Assembly (NCBI GenBank): GCA_002408465.1
Contig: DHSM01000028.1
Location: 68,819-132,818 of the forward strand
Direction of reading: 5' to 3'
DNA length: 64,000 nucleotides
Source of the DNA: Firmicutes bacterium UBA5286
Lineage (GTDB): Bacteria; Bacillota; Proteinivoracia; UBA4975
In this document: positions 16,425 to 24,660 of the stretch, piece after piece
Position numbering within the stretch: the stretch's first letter is position 1
Layout of the letters: every line of letters begins with the position of its first letter
Made by a program: the position numbers and the translations under genes
Notes under the pieces: generated by a model
The model's input: the letters and a program-made list of their open reading frames with translations, nothing else
What the model was told of the DNA's origin: nothing
Databases searched by the model: none

Positions 16425-17339
16425 TTAATAACAGCACTCTCCCTGGCAGTTCTCATTGGCGAATTCTATCTCCATAGTCACATGTTCAATGCCCTTGGCC
16501 TGAATCACGTCCCTGATTTCCTTCTTGACGCAGACAATTTCCTCTTTGTTGATTTCATCCCCTAGAACAACATGAGTGCTTAAAAAATGCTTCTGTCCCT
16601 CCAGAGACCAGATATGGGTATGGTGGACAGACATAACTGCTGGCACTGTGGCCAGCTCTTGTTCGATTTCGGGAATGGAGAAGTCCTTAGGGACTCTCTG
16701 GAGAAAGATGCTGAGGACCTCCCGGAGATTAACCAGCACGTGGTAGAGAATGTACAAAGTAATCAGCACAGACAGGATAGGATCGAGGATGGGGATATCC
16801 ACAAAGGTCAGCACGATGCTGGCTGCAAGGATGACAACCCAGCCCAGGACATCCTCCAGCATGTGCCAGAGCACCACGCGTTCGTTCAGGGAAGTGCCTT
16901 TTCTCAGCCTGAGGACGGCCACCCCGTTGATCAAAATGCCTAAAATGGCAAAAAACAGCATCCCCTGAGTATTTAAAGGCTCAGGGCTGATTATTCTGGG
17001 CACAGCCCTCACCAGGATAACAAGGGATCCCCCCAGCAAGATTACGCTGTTAAGCAATGCCCCCAGCAATGAAAAACGGGCATAGCCAAAGGAATATTTC
17101 TGATCTGGTCCCCTTTGGGCATATTTCTCCAGGTACCAGGATATGCCCAAGGAAACGGAGTCACCTAAGTCATGTAGGGCATCAGATAAAATGGCCATGC
17201 TGTTTGTCCACAGGCCCCCTACTATCTCCAAAAGGGTAAAGAGCAGGTTGAGCAAAAATGCAATTTTAATATTGCCTTGACTTCCATGGCTATGATGGTG
17301 ATGACTGTGAGGATGGTCATGATCGTGGTTATGTGCCAT
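16425..17339 (-). CDS. Cation diffusion facilitator (CzcD/ZitB-like zinc exporter)
   Basis: A 304-residue proton-antiporter that exports Zn2+ and similar cations. The N-terminus is a His-rich loop (HNHDHDHPHSHHHHSHG). Six membrane helices follow, with the metal-site motifs SDALHDLGDS (HxxxD) in helix II and HMLEDVLGW (HxxxD) in helix V. The cytoplasmic C-terminal domain ends in VTMEIEFANENCQGECCY, a Cys-rich tail. It is monocistronic. Zinc as substrate is the usual one for this HD-HD motif set. Confidence 0.92.
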   Translation of the reverse strand: MAHNHDHDHPHSHHHHSHGSQGNIKIAFLLNLLFTLLEIVGGLWTNSMAILSDALHDLGDSVSLGISWYLEKYAQRGPDQKYSFGYARFSLLGALLNSVILLGGSLVILVRAVPRIISPEPLNTQGMLFFAILGILINGVAVLRLRKGTSLNERVVLWHMLEDVLGWVVILAASIVLTFVDIPILDPILSVLITLYILYHVLVNLREVLSIFLQRVPKDFSIPEIEQELATVPAVMSVHHTHIWSLEGQKHFLSTHVVLGDEINKEEIVCVKKEIRDVIQAKGIEHVTMEIEFANENCQGECCY

Positions 17340-17415
17340 ATATTTACCTCCGCTTTATCCCATTCTTTGTACTGTCCATTATCATGAATACGCTGGATTA
17401 AAAACCGGGTGAATG

Positions 17416-18579
17416 TTATTGCATTTTCCTGGCCAAGATAGTCCCCAGCAGATCGTAGAAAAGCTTGACGGACATATGCCGCCGGGGATTAAAGCGCAGC
17501 CGGTATTTGATCTTGCCAAGATAAAATTCGACTACATCCTGAAAGGTAATGCTGAGGCTGGAGATATCAGAAAGCATTATTTCTTCAGGCCCCTTATTGC
17601 CTTGGATTCCCAGCCTGTCCGGCAAAAAGGTCAGCCTGACAATATCCCTTTGCCATGGCTTGATGCCAATCTCCTTTTTGCTTAAAAGCACCTCTTCATT
17701 GATAAAGCAAAAACCCTCCTCAATGATGCGAGGCAGGAACTGACGCTGCCACTGATTCCAGGATGCCGTATCCGAAAAGTCCGGGCAGCCCAGGATTTCA
17801 CCATACTGATTCATGCCATACTGGGCATCGCATTCCGAACAATGAAATTTATCCCCCTGAGATTTGATGCTGTTGACGGAGTTGCAGCTTGGACAGACAT
17901 ACAGCAAGCGCTCAATATGCTCTGCCAAATTTTTGCCCTTAAAAGGAATCCGGTGCTTTCGCTGCCAGACGTATTCGTTATAATTCAGCTTCTCCACCAG
18001 CAGGGCCTGGAGCTCCTCGGGAGTCTTGCTGGCGATTGTATCTCTGCCAAAAAGATGCTTTATCTCCATTATTAGTTTTCCCTTGCGGGGATAGGCTGCC
18101 CAGCGGGGCCGACTTAAATAGCCTCCTTTTACAATAACCGCATAGACCGGCACTTTTAAGAGCTTAATCAGTTTTCCCGTTGAGGGAATCAGGTAGTCAG
18201 TGGCGCCATCCCAGTTGCGTCCCCCCTCAGGGTAAAGACCGACGGGGTGTCCTGCCCTGACATGTCTCACCAGGGCCCGGATAGACTTGGCATCCCCAGT
18301 GTTCTTGGCAAAGGGAATGCTTTCCAGCATCGCCAACAGGTTTCTCTTCAGCCAGTGATCCTGGTTGGCATCACCGGCTATAAAGCGAATCAGCCTATTG
18401 GAATAAACGTTGCTCAAGATTGGGTCTTCGTTTGTTACATGGTTTCCCAGCAACAAATAGGGCTCCTTCAAATCTGTAAGTGGATTGCTCTCTACCTGAA
18501 TATTAAATAGCCATTTCAGGTAAGACCGGACAGGTGTTTTGAGCAAGCGGTAAAAAACGTCCCCCCCTGTTAAGCTCAC
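17416..18579 (-). CDS. Lysophospholipid acyltransferase (PlsC-like) with zinc ribbon
   Basis: A 387-residue protein. Residues 1-200 are a PlsC domain that acylates lysophosphatidate-like lipids at the membrane, with the HX4D motif NHVTNEDP near 44 and the substrate motif YPEGGRNWDG near 117. Residues about 228-252 form a zinc ribbon (CPSC...CSECDAQYG). The remaining C-terminal part is a beta-rich region of unknown fold. The start is GTG at 18579 behind GGGAGGGG. The added C-terminal half is unusual compared with 200-250 residue PlsC enzymes. Confidence 0.85.
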   Translation of the reverse strand: MSLTGGDVFYRLLKTPVRSYLKWLFNIQVESNPLTDLKEPYLLLGNHVTNEDPILSNVYSNRLIRFIAGDANQDHWLKRNLLAMLESIPFAKNTGDAKSIRALVRHVRAGHPVGLYPEGGRNWDGATDYLIPSTGKLIKLLKVPVYAVIVKGGYLSRPRWAAYPRKGKLIMEIKHLFGRDTIASKTPEELQALLVEKLNYNEYVWQRKHRIPFKGKNLAEHIERLLYVCPSCNSVNSIKSQGDKFHCSECDAQYGMNQYGEILGCPDFSDTASWNQWQRQFLPRIIEEGFCFINEEVLLSKKEIGIKPWQRDIVRLTFLPDRLGIQGNKGPEEIMLSDISSLSITFQDVVEFYLGKIKYRLRFNPRRHMSVKLFYDLLGTILARKMQ

Positions 18580-18619
18580 AAAAATCCCCTCCCTGTATTA
18601 TTAAAACTTTTCTAGGTAC

Positions 18620-18883
18620 CTAGACCAGTTCAAATTTCAGGGCGCTATTGAACTCAGCGGCTTCGCAAAATACTGCGATTAGCAGCTCGGCGTACCCCCC
18701 CAGGTTGACAGGCAGTTTGTCAGCATTAATCAAGATGATGTGCAGGGGCTCGCTGATGATGCTCAGCATATCCCACAGGGCATCCAGGTTGCGGCCATAG
18801 TAATCGGGAAAATCTAGCTGACACTGAATATATTGATGGGTTGCCTGTTTATCTGTCATTTCAAGGGCATCCAGGATTACCAC
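18620..18883 (-). CDS. Barstar-like ribonuclease inhibitor
   Basis: An 87-residue protein of the barstar family. It shows the core LDFPDYYGRNLDALWDMLS, in which the acidic Asp residues and Tyr occupy the barnase active site in the known complex. The start is GTG at 18883 after AGGAGGGG. It lies 12 bases downstream of the barnase-like gene, so toxin and inhibitor are made together. The family function, cytoplasmic protection from the cognate RNase, is well established. Confidence 0.93.
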   Translation of the reverse strand: MVILDALEMTDKQATHQYIQCQLDFPDYYGRNLDALWDMLSIISEPLHIILINADKLPVNLGGYAELLIAVFCEAAEFNSALKFELV

Positions 18884-18895
18884 CGGTATCCCCTC

Positions 18896-19348
18896 CTAAT
18901 AGAGCCTGGTAAATGACTCATAGTGATCATCTGTATAATAAATCAGGCCTTCATTGGAAAAGACGATGCGCTCAGGCCCTCTGTAGCCGCCAGCATAGTT
19001 GACGTCGCATTCATACCACACCCGCCCCGGGTCATCAGGCAGCAGGCCTTCACGATTGCCAAATCTGTCCCCGCCGATGGAGAGCTGGTCGGCAACTTCC
19101 CACAGGTTGCCTTTACTGTTGTCCCAGCCCAACTCCTGGGCTTCACTTTTGGTTATAAAATTAGCAGGCAGTCTGCCATAGGTATGAATATACAGGGCCA
19201 CATCCTCAGGAGTTGAATAATAGCCGTCCTCCGCAAGCTCTGTTCCCTGGGGATTGGCAGAGGGTTGGTTCAAATCCAATTGAAAATATGCAACAATAAT
19301 CAGGAGCAAAATCAGCCCGATTATACTGATTAATTTCTTTTTATTCAC
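18896..19348 (-). CDS. Secreted barnase-like guanyl-specific ribonuclease
   Basis: A 150-residue protein with an N-terminal signal or anchor (MNKKKLISIIGLILLLIIVAY up to about residue 22). The mature part closely follows Bacillus barnase: LPANFITKSEAQELGW, KGNLWEVADQLSIGGD and FGNREGLLP. The catalytic set is complete: Lys in FITKSEA, Glu in YECDVNY (near 110), Arg in GGYRGPER and His in DDHYESF (near 142). The start is GTG behind GAGGGG. It is followed by its barstar inhibitor. Confidence 0.94.
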   Translation of the reverse strand: MNKKKLISIIGLILLLIIVAYFQLDLNQPSANPQGTELAEDGYYSTPEDVALYIHTYGRLPANFITKSEAQELGWDNSKGNLWEVADQLSIGGDRFGNREGLLPDDPGRVWYECDVNYAGGYRGPERIVFSNEGLIYYTDDHYESFTRLY

Positions 19349-19381
19349 AGGATTCCCCTCTCCAGCTAAAATCAGGCGGTC

Positions 19382-19825
19382 TTACTCGATTTCGTGGACC
19401 ATTTGCACATAATCCAAGGGTGCATATCCCTTGCGCCTATACAGCCGTTCGGCAGATTTGTTGCTGTCGACTATTTCCAGTCTGATCCTCTTGGCCTGCT
19501 TGGCATATTCCCGGTTAATAAAATCAATGAATTGGTTCCCCAGGCCCATGCCTCTAAACTTTTTCATGATATAAAGCTCTTCAATCCAGACTACGATGCC
19601 TCCGGCCTCATTGGAATAAGTTAAGCTGAGAAGGCCATAGCCTGCAGTTTCATTATTGTCCTCAATAATATATGCTTTCGCATAGGGAGAATCGGCAATT
19701 ACTTCTTCAAAGGTCTGCTCAATATGACTTGAGGGGATGTCATGGAGCACAGCCTCCGAACAAAAAAATTCTTTGACCATGGCTATAAATTTTTCCCGAT
19801 CTCTGCTTTCTATTTCTCTAATCAA
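19382..19825 (-). CDS. GNAT family N-acetyltransferase
   Basis: About 147 residues. The acetyl-CoA site is IEELYIMKKFRGMGLGNQFIDFI (motif A, R-G-M-G-L-G), and motif B includes RIRLEIVDSNKSAERLYRRKGY. The start chosen is TTG at 19825, because AAAGGAG lies eight bases before it; upstream in-frame codons to 19909 read through that site. The acceptor substrate is unknown. Confidence 0.82.
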   Translation of the reverse strand: MIREIESRDREKFIAMVKEFFCSEAVLHDIPSSHIEQTFEEVIADSPYAKAYIIEDNNETAGYGLLSLTYSNEAGGIVVWIEELYIMKKFRGMGLGNQFIDFINREYAKQAKRIRLEIVDSNKSAERLYRRKGYAPLDYVQMVHEIE

Positions 19826-19995
19826 TCTGATTTCTCCTTTCACAGGCAAAATAAATTTTATATCTCCCCTACTACCATTATAAAGTTGCATACAGCTGCG
19901 AGCAAGCAAAGACAGGAGATGTTAATAGAGGTCTGTTATAAAATACTGCCAAACCCAATTTAATTACAACTGCAATATGTCAGCCTTTGTCGGGT

Positions 19996-20004
19996 TTTGT
20001 CGAA
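19996..20004 (+). promoter_or_regulatory. Possible Spo0A box
   Basis: TTTGTCGAA matches the 0A-box core TGTCGAA. It lies about 33 bases upstream of a TATAAT (20037-20042), within the range seen at Spo0A-controlled promoters. A single short match can occur by chance. Confidence 0.35.
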
Positions 20005-20036
20005 ACATTCTACTAGATTTCTTCATTTGGTTAATA

Positions 20037-20042
20037 TATAAT
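20037..20042 (+). promoter_or_regulatory. -10 box of the secreted-protein locus
   Basis: TATAAT lies in a very AT-rich stretch 74 bases before the first gene. No good -35 box is seen at 17 bases, in keeping with an activated promoter. Confidence 0.45.
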
Positions 20043-20099
20043 ATAAATTAACTTCATGTAAGACTGAAAATGCATCAAAGCCGCTCTTGATAAAAATAA

Positions 20100-20109
20100 G
20101 GGGGGGGGG
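20100..20109 (+). repeat. Homopolymer tract of ten G at the ribosome binding site
   Basis: Ten consecutive G residues sit six bases before the ATG at 20116, where a Shine-Dalgarno sequence is expected. Such a tract can change length during replication and so alter translation. Confidence 0.75.
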
Positions 20110-20115
20110 AACATT

Positions 20116-20700
20116 ATGAAAAAACTCTTTATTGCAGTGCTGGCGGTATTCACTTTTTTTGCTTTGTGTAGCGGATCCGCATTGGCGGCGAGCGCAGATG
20201 GGCAATATAATCTTGGGGAGTGGTCAACATACAAAAATTATTCTTACTCTGCCTACTCTACGGGTAATACATGGGCGAGATATCAATTTGTAAGCGGGTT
20301 TGATGCTCTAAACATTTTCAACAAAAGGATTTATAGTGTTTACGATACACGCGAATGGACAACTTTTCTTAATACCAATACTTTCGATACTTCCGCTTTT
20401 AATTATAGGCCTTCATCCTTGCAAATGACAAAACCGTGGTGGTCACCATGGTCTATGCCTTCAAGAGATGCAAATATATGGGGACGATCACCTCAACAAC
20501 TAATAGGCACCTCGGCTGCAGGGTTAGGGTATGGTATTGGCCTTGGAGGAACTGTTTCTGCAACCAAAGATGGTTCCGGCGCTTCAGGCACTTTTTCAGT
20601 AAGTATTGGACAAGCAGTAACATACTGGTCTTCTACGGATCTTAATACTACGTATATCCCAAATAAAACATATATCCACGTTCGTTGTATTGTCCGCTAA
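20116..20700 (+). CDS. Sec-exported protein of unknown family
   Basis: A 194-residue protein with a clear signal peptide (MKKLFIAVLAVFTFFALCSGSALA, cleavage near ALA-AS). The mature part of about 168 residues is rich in Tyr, Trp, Ser, Thr and Asn, with few charges. A Gly-rich stretch (GLGYGIGLGGTVSATKDGSG) lies near 145-165 and the C-terminus ends YIHVRCIVR. It was not recognised. It heads a five-gene locus with an ABC exporter-like set, so it could be an exported antimicrobial or signalling protein, or a surface protein; this is inference. GC content is lower than in flanking housekeeping genes. Confidence 0.8.
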   Translation: MKKLFIAVLAVFTFFALCSGSALAASADGQYNLGEWSTYKNYSYSAYSTGNTWARYQFVSGFDALNIFNKRIYSVYDTREWTTFLNTNTFDTSAFNYRPSSLQMTKPWWSPWSMPSRDANIWGRSPQQLIGTSAAGLGYGIGLGGTVSATKDGSGASGTFSVSIGQAVTYWSSTDLNTTYIPNKTYIHVRCIVR

Positions 20701-20766
20701 TTAAATCGTCTGGCAGCCAAAAAGAAGCGTTAAGAATACAGCATTATTCGATTGCGAGGAAAAGCT

Positions 20767-21642
20767 ATGCTCTTCCAAGAGATAATGTATGAACTGAAAA
20801 TTATCATCAAATCCAGGCAGTTTCTTTTGTTCATTTTAGTTATTTCTTTATTTCTTCTGATCGACTCATATTACAATACTTGTGTGACTCTCCCAAGTAT
20901 TATTGATGGCTGGTTAGAGTCTTGCCAGGCAACTGGCTCCTCCATAGGATCAGTAGCTGCAAGTGAGTTAATCAAGAACCTTATCATTCCTGTCCATCCG
21001 GCAACAAGCTTTTTTAACTCCCTTGCAGCATATTACACTATCGGAATAATGTACTTTATTGTAATCTCCTCTGTGTTGATGGGTTGGGAGTTTAAGCATA
21101 ATACAATCAAGGTAAGATTAGTCTACGGTTCGGCGCTTAGGCTCCTTTGTATCAAACTGGTTGCATTGCTCTTCCTTGTAATTTTATTTATGGGATATAC
21201 AGCTATTTTGTATTGGGCAGTCAGTTTGTGCCTCTGGCCAAAAATTACTTCCAGCTATAGCTTGCTTCTTAGTTTTCTTGATTTGAAATGCAACTCATTT
21301 GCTTACCACAAGGAGTATATACTTGCCTTAATTCCTATGAGCTGCATAATACTGTTCTATTCTACAATAGCAATGTTTGTCACGTATTATACTCGAACGG
21401 CAGCAATGGGGAGCGCAATGATGTTGCTGCCGTTTTTTCGGTTTGAATTTACTCTATTTAAAATACTGGTAAGACCAATGGACGCGTATTACTTTGTCAT
21501 GTCTGTAATTGTAAAGAATAGCAGCACTCCCATAACTTCATCTCTAAAAACTTTGAGGGAATTCATTTTTACTTGCGCTGCCGTAGTAGCAATAGAAATT
21601 GTAATGTTTGCAGTTGTCAAGAAGCGAACATTGAAAGTATGA
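20767..21642 (+). CDS. ABC-2-like membrane protein
   Basis: About 291 residues with six likely membrane segments. The start reads MLFQEIMYELKIIIKSRQF, the usual cytoplasmic amphipathic beginning of ABC-2 type permeases. A first membrane helix is followed by a large extracytoplasmic loop (about residues 35-95). The ATG at 20767 has GAGGA seven bases upstream; an earlier in-frame TTG at 20752 is less likely. It precedes the ankyrin, ATPase and second permease genes. It is probably one half of the membrane part of the transporter. Confidence 0.72.
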   Translation: MLFQEIMYELKIIIKSRQFLLFILVISLFLLIDSYYNTCVTLPSIIDGWLESCQATGSSIGSVAASELIKNLIIPVHPATSFFNSLAAYYTIGIMYFIVISSVLMGWEFKHNTIKVRLVYGSALRLLCIKLVALLFLVILFMGYTAILYWAVSLCLWPKITSSYSLLLSFLDLKCNSFAYHKEYILALIPMSCIILFYSTIAMFVTYYTRTAAMGSAMMLLPFFRFEFTLFKILVRPMDAYYFVMSVIVKNSSTPITSSLKTLREFIFTCAAVVAIEIVMFAVVKKRTLKV

Positions 21643-21667
21643 CCAATCATGAGGAAGTGATTATTCA

Positions 21668-22828
21668 TTGGACAAAACATTCAAAGTTATCGGCTGCATT
21701 CTAGTAATAGCTTCACTTATAATGGCTGCATACCTGATGATGACCCCAACTATTATCAGCAGTAATGCACAGTATTCATTGCAAAATGCAATTTTTAAAA
21801 ATAACCTGAAGCAAGTCAAGAAGATTCTTGAGGAAAGCGAGATTGATTTAAATAATGCCACTTTTTATCCGGAACCTCCTGTCGCAATTGCAGTCGGAAT
21901 TGGTTCTGAAGAAATCCTTGCTTTATTGATTGAGCATGGCGCAGATATCAAAGGAATAAAATCGCCTTATACATTATTGGAAATTGCTGCGCTGAAGGGT
22001 AATGAGCAGATGATTGATAAACTTATTGCCCTAGGGATAGATCTTAACGAAGAATCAGAATTTGGTCAAACTGCTTTGGAAGTGGTGATTAGCGACAATC
22101 CGGATCCGAATATTGTAAAAAAGTTGATCAGTCAGGGGGCTGCAGTGTCCGAAACTATTCTGCGAAAAGCAGCCGAAACTGGTTCGCTGGAGCTATATGC
22201 TTACATCTTGTCCAACCTTGATTGCAAACTCGAAAGCGCTGTGGACGAATATGGACAGACAATACTTCACCATGCAGCGATTTCAGGGAACCTTGAGTTT
22301 TTTAAATACATTCTTGGTAAAGGACAGGATATTTATGTTAGAACTACTACGGGAGAATCAGTTCTTCATCTTTCCGGTTCAAAGGAACTGAGCAAATTCT
22401 TATTAGAAAACTATATTTTCGATATTAATGAGTTGACTCGAATTGGGGAAACCCCTTTGATAAGTCAAATATCTCAACGAGAAGGGGCTTTAGAACATTG
22501 CACTTATTTAATTGATAAAGGTGCAATGGTTAACATTGCAGGTTCTGATATTATTCCTTTATTCAAAGCAGTCGTTATCGAAAGATATGATTTAGTCAAA
22601 CTATTAATTGATAATGGAGCCGATGTACATTCTTCAGATCTACACGGAGATACTGCTTTACATTACGCAATCACACCTGTAGTAAACGACGAAAGTTACA
22701 GAATTGTTCAGTTCCTTTTGAGTGCTGGTGCCAATGAGAACAAAAAAAACCGTGATGGATTTTCACCCGTGGATTTAGCCAAACGCTTTAATAATTCCGC
22801 GATAATAAAACTTCTCGAGGGCAACTGA
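21668..22828 (+). CDS. Membrane-anchored ankyrin-repeat protein
   Basis: A 386-residue protein. A single membrane segment (about residues 6-27) is followed by about ten ankyrin-like repeats, for example AVGIGSEEILALLIEHGAD, LHHAAISGNLEFFKYILGKG, KAVVIERYDLVKLLIDNGAD and ALHYAITPVVNDESYRIVQ. The start is TTG at 21668 with GAGGAAG upstream. It lies between the first permease and the ATPase gene; only two bases separate it from the latter. The repeats, probably outside the cell, could bind the exported protein or protect the producer; the orientation and role are inferred. Confidence 0.82.
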   Translation: MDKTFKVIGCILVIASLIMAAYLMMTPTIISSNAQYSLQNAIFKNNLKQVKKILEESEIDLNNATFYPEPPVAIAVGIGSEEILALLIEHGADIKGIKSPYTLLEIAALKGNEQMIDKLIALGIDLNEESEFGQTALEVVISDNPDPNIVKKLISQGAAVSETILRKAAETGSLELYAYILSNLDCKLESAVDEYGQTILHHAAISGNLEFFKYILGKGQDIYVRTTTGESVLHLSGSKELSKFLLENYIFDINELTRIGETPLISQISQREGALEHCTYLIDKGAMVNIAGSDIIPLFKAVVIERYDLVKLLIDNGADVHSSDLHGDTALHYAITPVVNDESYRIVQFLLSAGANENKKNRDGFSPVDLAKRFNNSAIIKLLEGN

Positions 22829-22830
22829 AA

Positions 22831-23712
22831 ATGAATATTGAAAGCAAAGGTATCAAAAAAGCCTTTAAAAACAATGAAGTAATCAAGGATTTTTCTTTTA
22901 CAATTCAAGGGGGTCGCATTACTTGCTTACTTGGACCCAATGGCAGTGGAAAGACAACGTGGATTCGGATTGCTTTAGGCTTAGAGACTGCAGACAGGGG
23001 GCAAGTCATGTTCTCTGGCCAGCCGATTTCCCAAGCCAGGAACCAAGTTTCTATCGTATTTGATGAGCCGCCGGTTTACGGACATCTCTCAGGATATGAT
23101 AACCTCTATCTCTTATCCCGAGTAGACATAGGCACTCAATATGTAAATCATATATTATCTGCTTTGAACCTCGAAAAAGATTTAATGCGCAAGGACGCCA
23201 GGGCCTTTTCTCTGGGACAACGTCACAGGCTCGCGGTTGCCTGTGCTCTCATACGGCAGGGAAATTTCATAATAATGGATGAACCTACAGTCGGTCTAGA
23301 TGTTGTTTCCTGGGAAATGGTAAAAAATCTTCTTAAAGCAGAAGCTGCCCAAGGCAGAGTGGTATTATTGACCGGGCACAACTATGACTTGATGGCTGAA
23401 GTAGTGGATGATATTTTAATAATTTCCGAGGGAACAATCTCCTATCATGGCTCTATGAATAATATTATCAAGGCTGCAGGCATCAATGTCGAGTTAAAAA
23501 CCCAATTTGACAGGGCGAGTATTGAAAGTTATGGATTTACTCAAATTGCTCCCAGTACCTTTCATAAGCAGTATTCGAATCGTCAAGAATTTAACAGCCA
23601 ACTAGTGCATATGCAGAAACGAGGCATTATTATTGAGCATATTGATATAAAAGTTCCCGGGTTAAAGGAAGTTTATCAAGCCATGCTGGAGAATAAAGAT
23701 GAGTTGCCTTAA
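22831..23712 (+). CDS. ABC transporter ATP-binding protein
   Basis: A 293-residue ATPase of the drug/bacteriocin export (CcmA-like) type. Walker A GPNGSGKTTW is near 36-44, the Q-loop region near VFDEPPVYG, the signature motif FSLGQRHRLAVA near 128 (SLGQR in place of SGGQ) and Walker B NFIIMDEPT near 147, with the switch His in LTGHN. The C-terminal 80 residues form the usual accessory domain. Its end overlaps the start of the second permease by 14 bases, so the two are translationally coupled. Confidence 0.92.
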   Translation: MNIESKGIKKAFKNNEVIKDFSFTIQGGRITCLLGPNGSGKTTWIRIALGLETADRGQVMFSGQPISQARNQVSIVFDEPPVYGHLSGYDNLYLLSRVDIGTQYVNHILSALNLEKDLMRKDARAFSLGQRHRLAVACALIRQGNFIIMDEPTVGLDVVSWEMVKNLLKAEAAQGRVVLLTGHNYDLMAEVVDDILIISEGTISYHGSMNNIIKAAGINVELKTQFDRASIESYGFTQIAPSTFHKQYSNRQEFNSQLVHMQKRGIIIEHIDIKVPGLKEVYQAMLENKDELP

Positions 23713-24559
23713 GGCCGATATTCTGAAGATAAAACGCTCACCAATTTTCTTGGCATGTATAGGTATATATTTTTTTGCCATAATTGTTCTCCACTGCATC
23801 AACTTGATTATGGCCAAGGAAATGCTAGAGAACATTTCCCCGAACGGCAATTTCGCGGAAACCCAAAAGATCTTTGAGGTTGTTTCGTATTCTCTTAACC
23901 CCTCTACTGGCCTATTAGCGGTGTTAAGCACTTTCCTTGCCACGGCAATTCCGATAATTGTTGTTCTGGTATACACTTTTATACTTTCAGATGCCTGGCT
24001 GTATAAAACCATAAAAATCGAGGCCGTTTATTACAATATGAAACGATGCTATCTGGAAAGAATTATTTCAGCTATAGCGCTTACTCTTATCATCTTTTTA
24101 GTAACATCAGTACTAAGTTATTCTATTAATCGATTCTTCTGGCAAAACCTGGTTCGAAATAATGATATTCTTTGCCATGTCCCAGTAATAAAAACTGGTC
24201 CGGGCGTGTTTGTAAAATTAATTGCTGTACTGATAGCTGGTTCCGTATTGTTCCAAACCCTTGGATATGCCTTGACATACACTTTTAGGACAAATATCCC
24301 ATTTGTAGTAATGTTATTCGCGAATGTAGCTTTTAACGGGCATAGGTTTTTACCTGTTACGATTTTTCGGGGAATAATAGCTTGGGCCTTTTTCGAAATA
24401 AAAACTGTACCTCTTTTGGTTTATTTGACTCCCAGTCTTTCCAGAGATTATTCTTTCCTGTTTTCTGGGTTTCCTCATCCTTTTTTGATTGTCTTCGCAT
24501 ACAGCATCTTGGCATCAGCCCTTACATTTTTTGCGATAAAACATGTGAAAGTTGGTTGA
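23699..24559 (+). CDS. ABC-2-like permease, second membrane subunit
   Basis: A 286-residue protein with six likely membrane segments, beginning MSCLKADILKIKRSPIFLACIG. The layout (short cytoplasmic start, one helix, long external loop to about 75, then five helices) mirrors that of the first membrane protein of the locus. Its ATG lies within the end of the ATPase gene. Together they probably form the exporter core. Sequence is AT-rich. The transported substrate is unknown. Confidence 0.75.
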   Translation: MSCLKADILKIKRSPIFLACIGIYFFAIIVLHCINLIMAKEMLENISPNGNFAETQKIFEVVSYSLNPSTGLLAVLSTFLATAIPIIVVLVYTFILSDAWLYKTIKIEAVYYNMKRCYLERIISAIALTLIIFLVTSVLSYSINRFFWQNLVRNNDILCHVPVIKTGPGVFVKLIAVLIAGSVLFQTLGYALTYTFRTNIPFVVMLFANVAFNGHRFLPVTIFRGIIAWAFFEIKTVPLLVYLTPSLSRDYSFLFSGFPHPFLIVFAYSILASALTFFAIKHVKVG

Positions 24560-24628
24560 AGGGGAAGAATGTCTTCCAGTTCCCGGCAATTCTGAAGAAA
24601 AAAACAGAACAGAGGTACTGCTATACAA

Positions 24629-24660
24629 AAAAGGGCCGCCATGCGCGCCCTATTTTATTC
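24629..24660. terminator. Terminator between the ABC locus and the broken Uma2 gene
   Basis: GGGC and GCCC arms around CGCCATGCGC, preceded by six As and followed by TATTTTATT, form a modest hairpin suited to both converging units. Confidence 0.55.
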
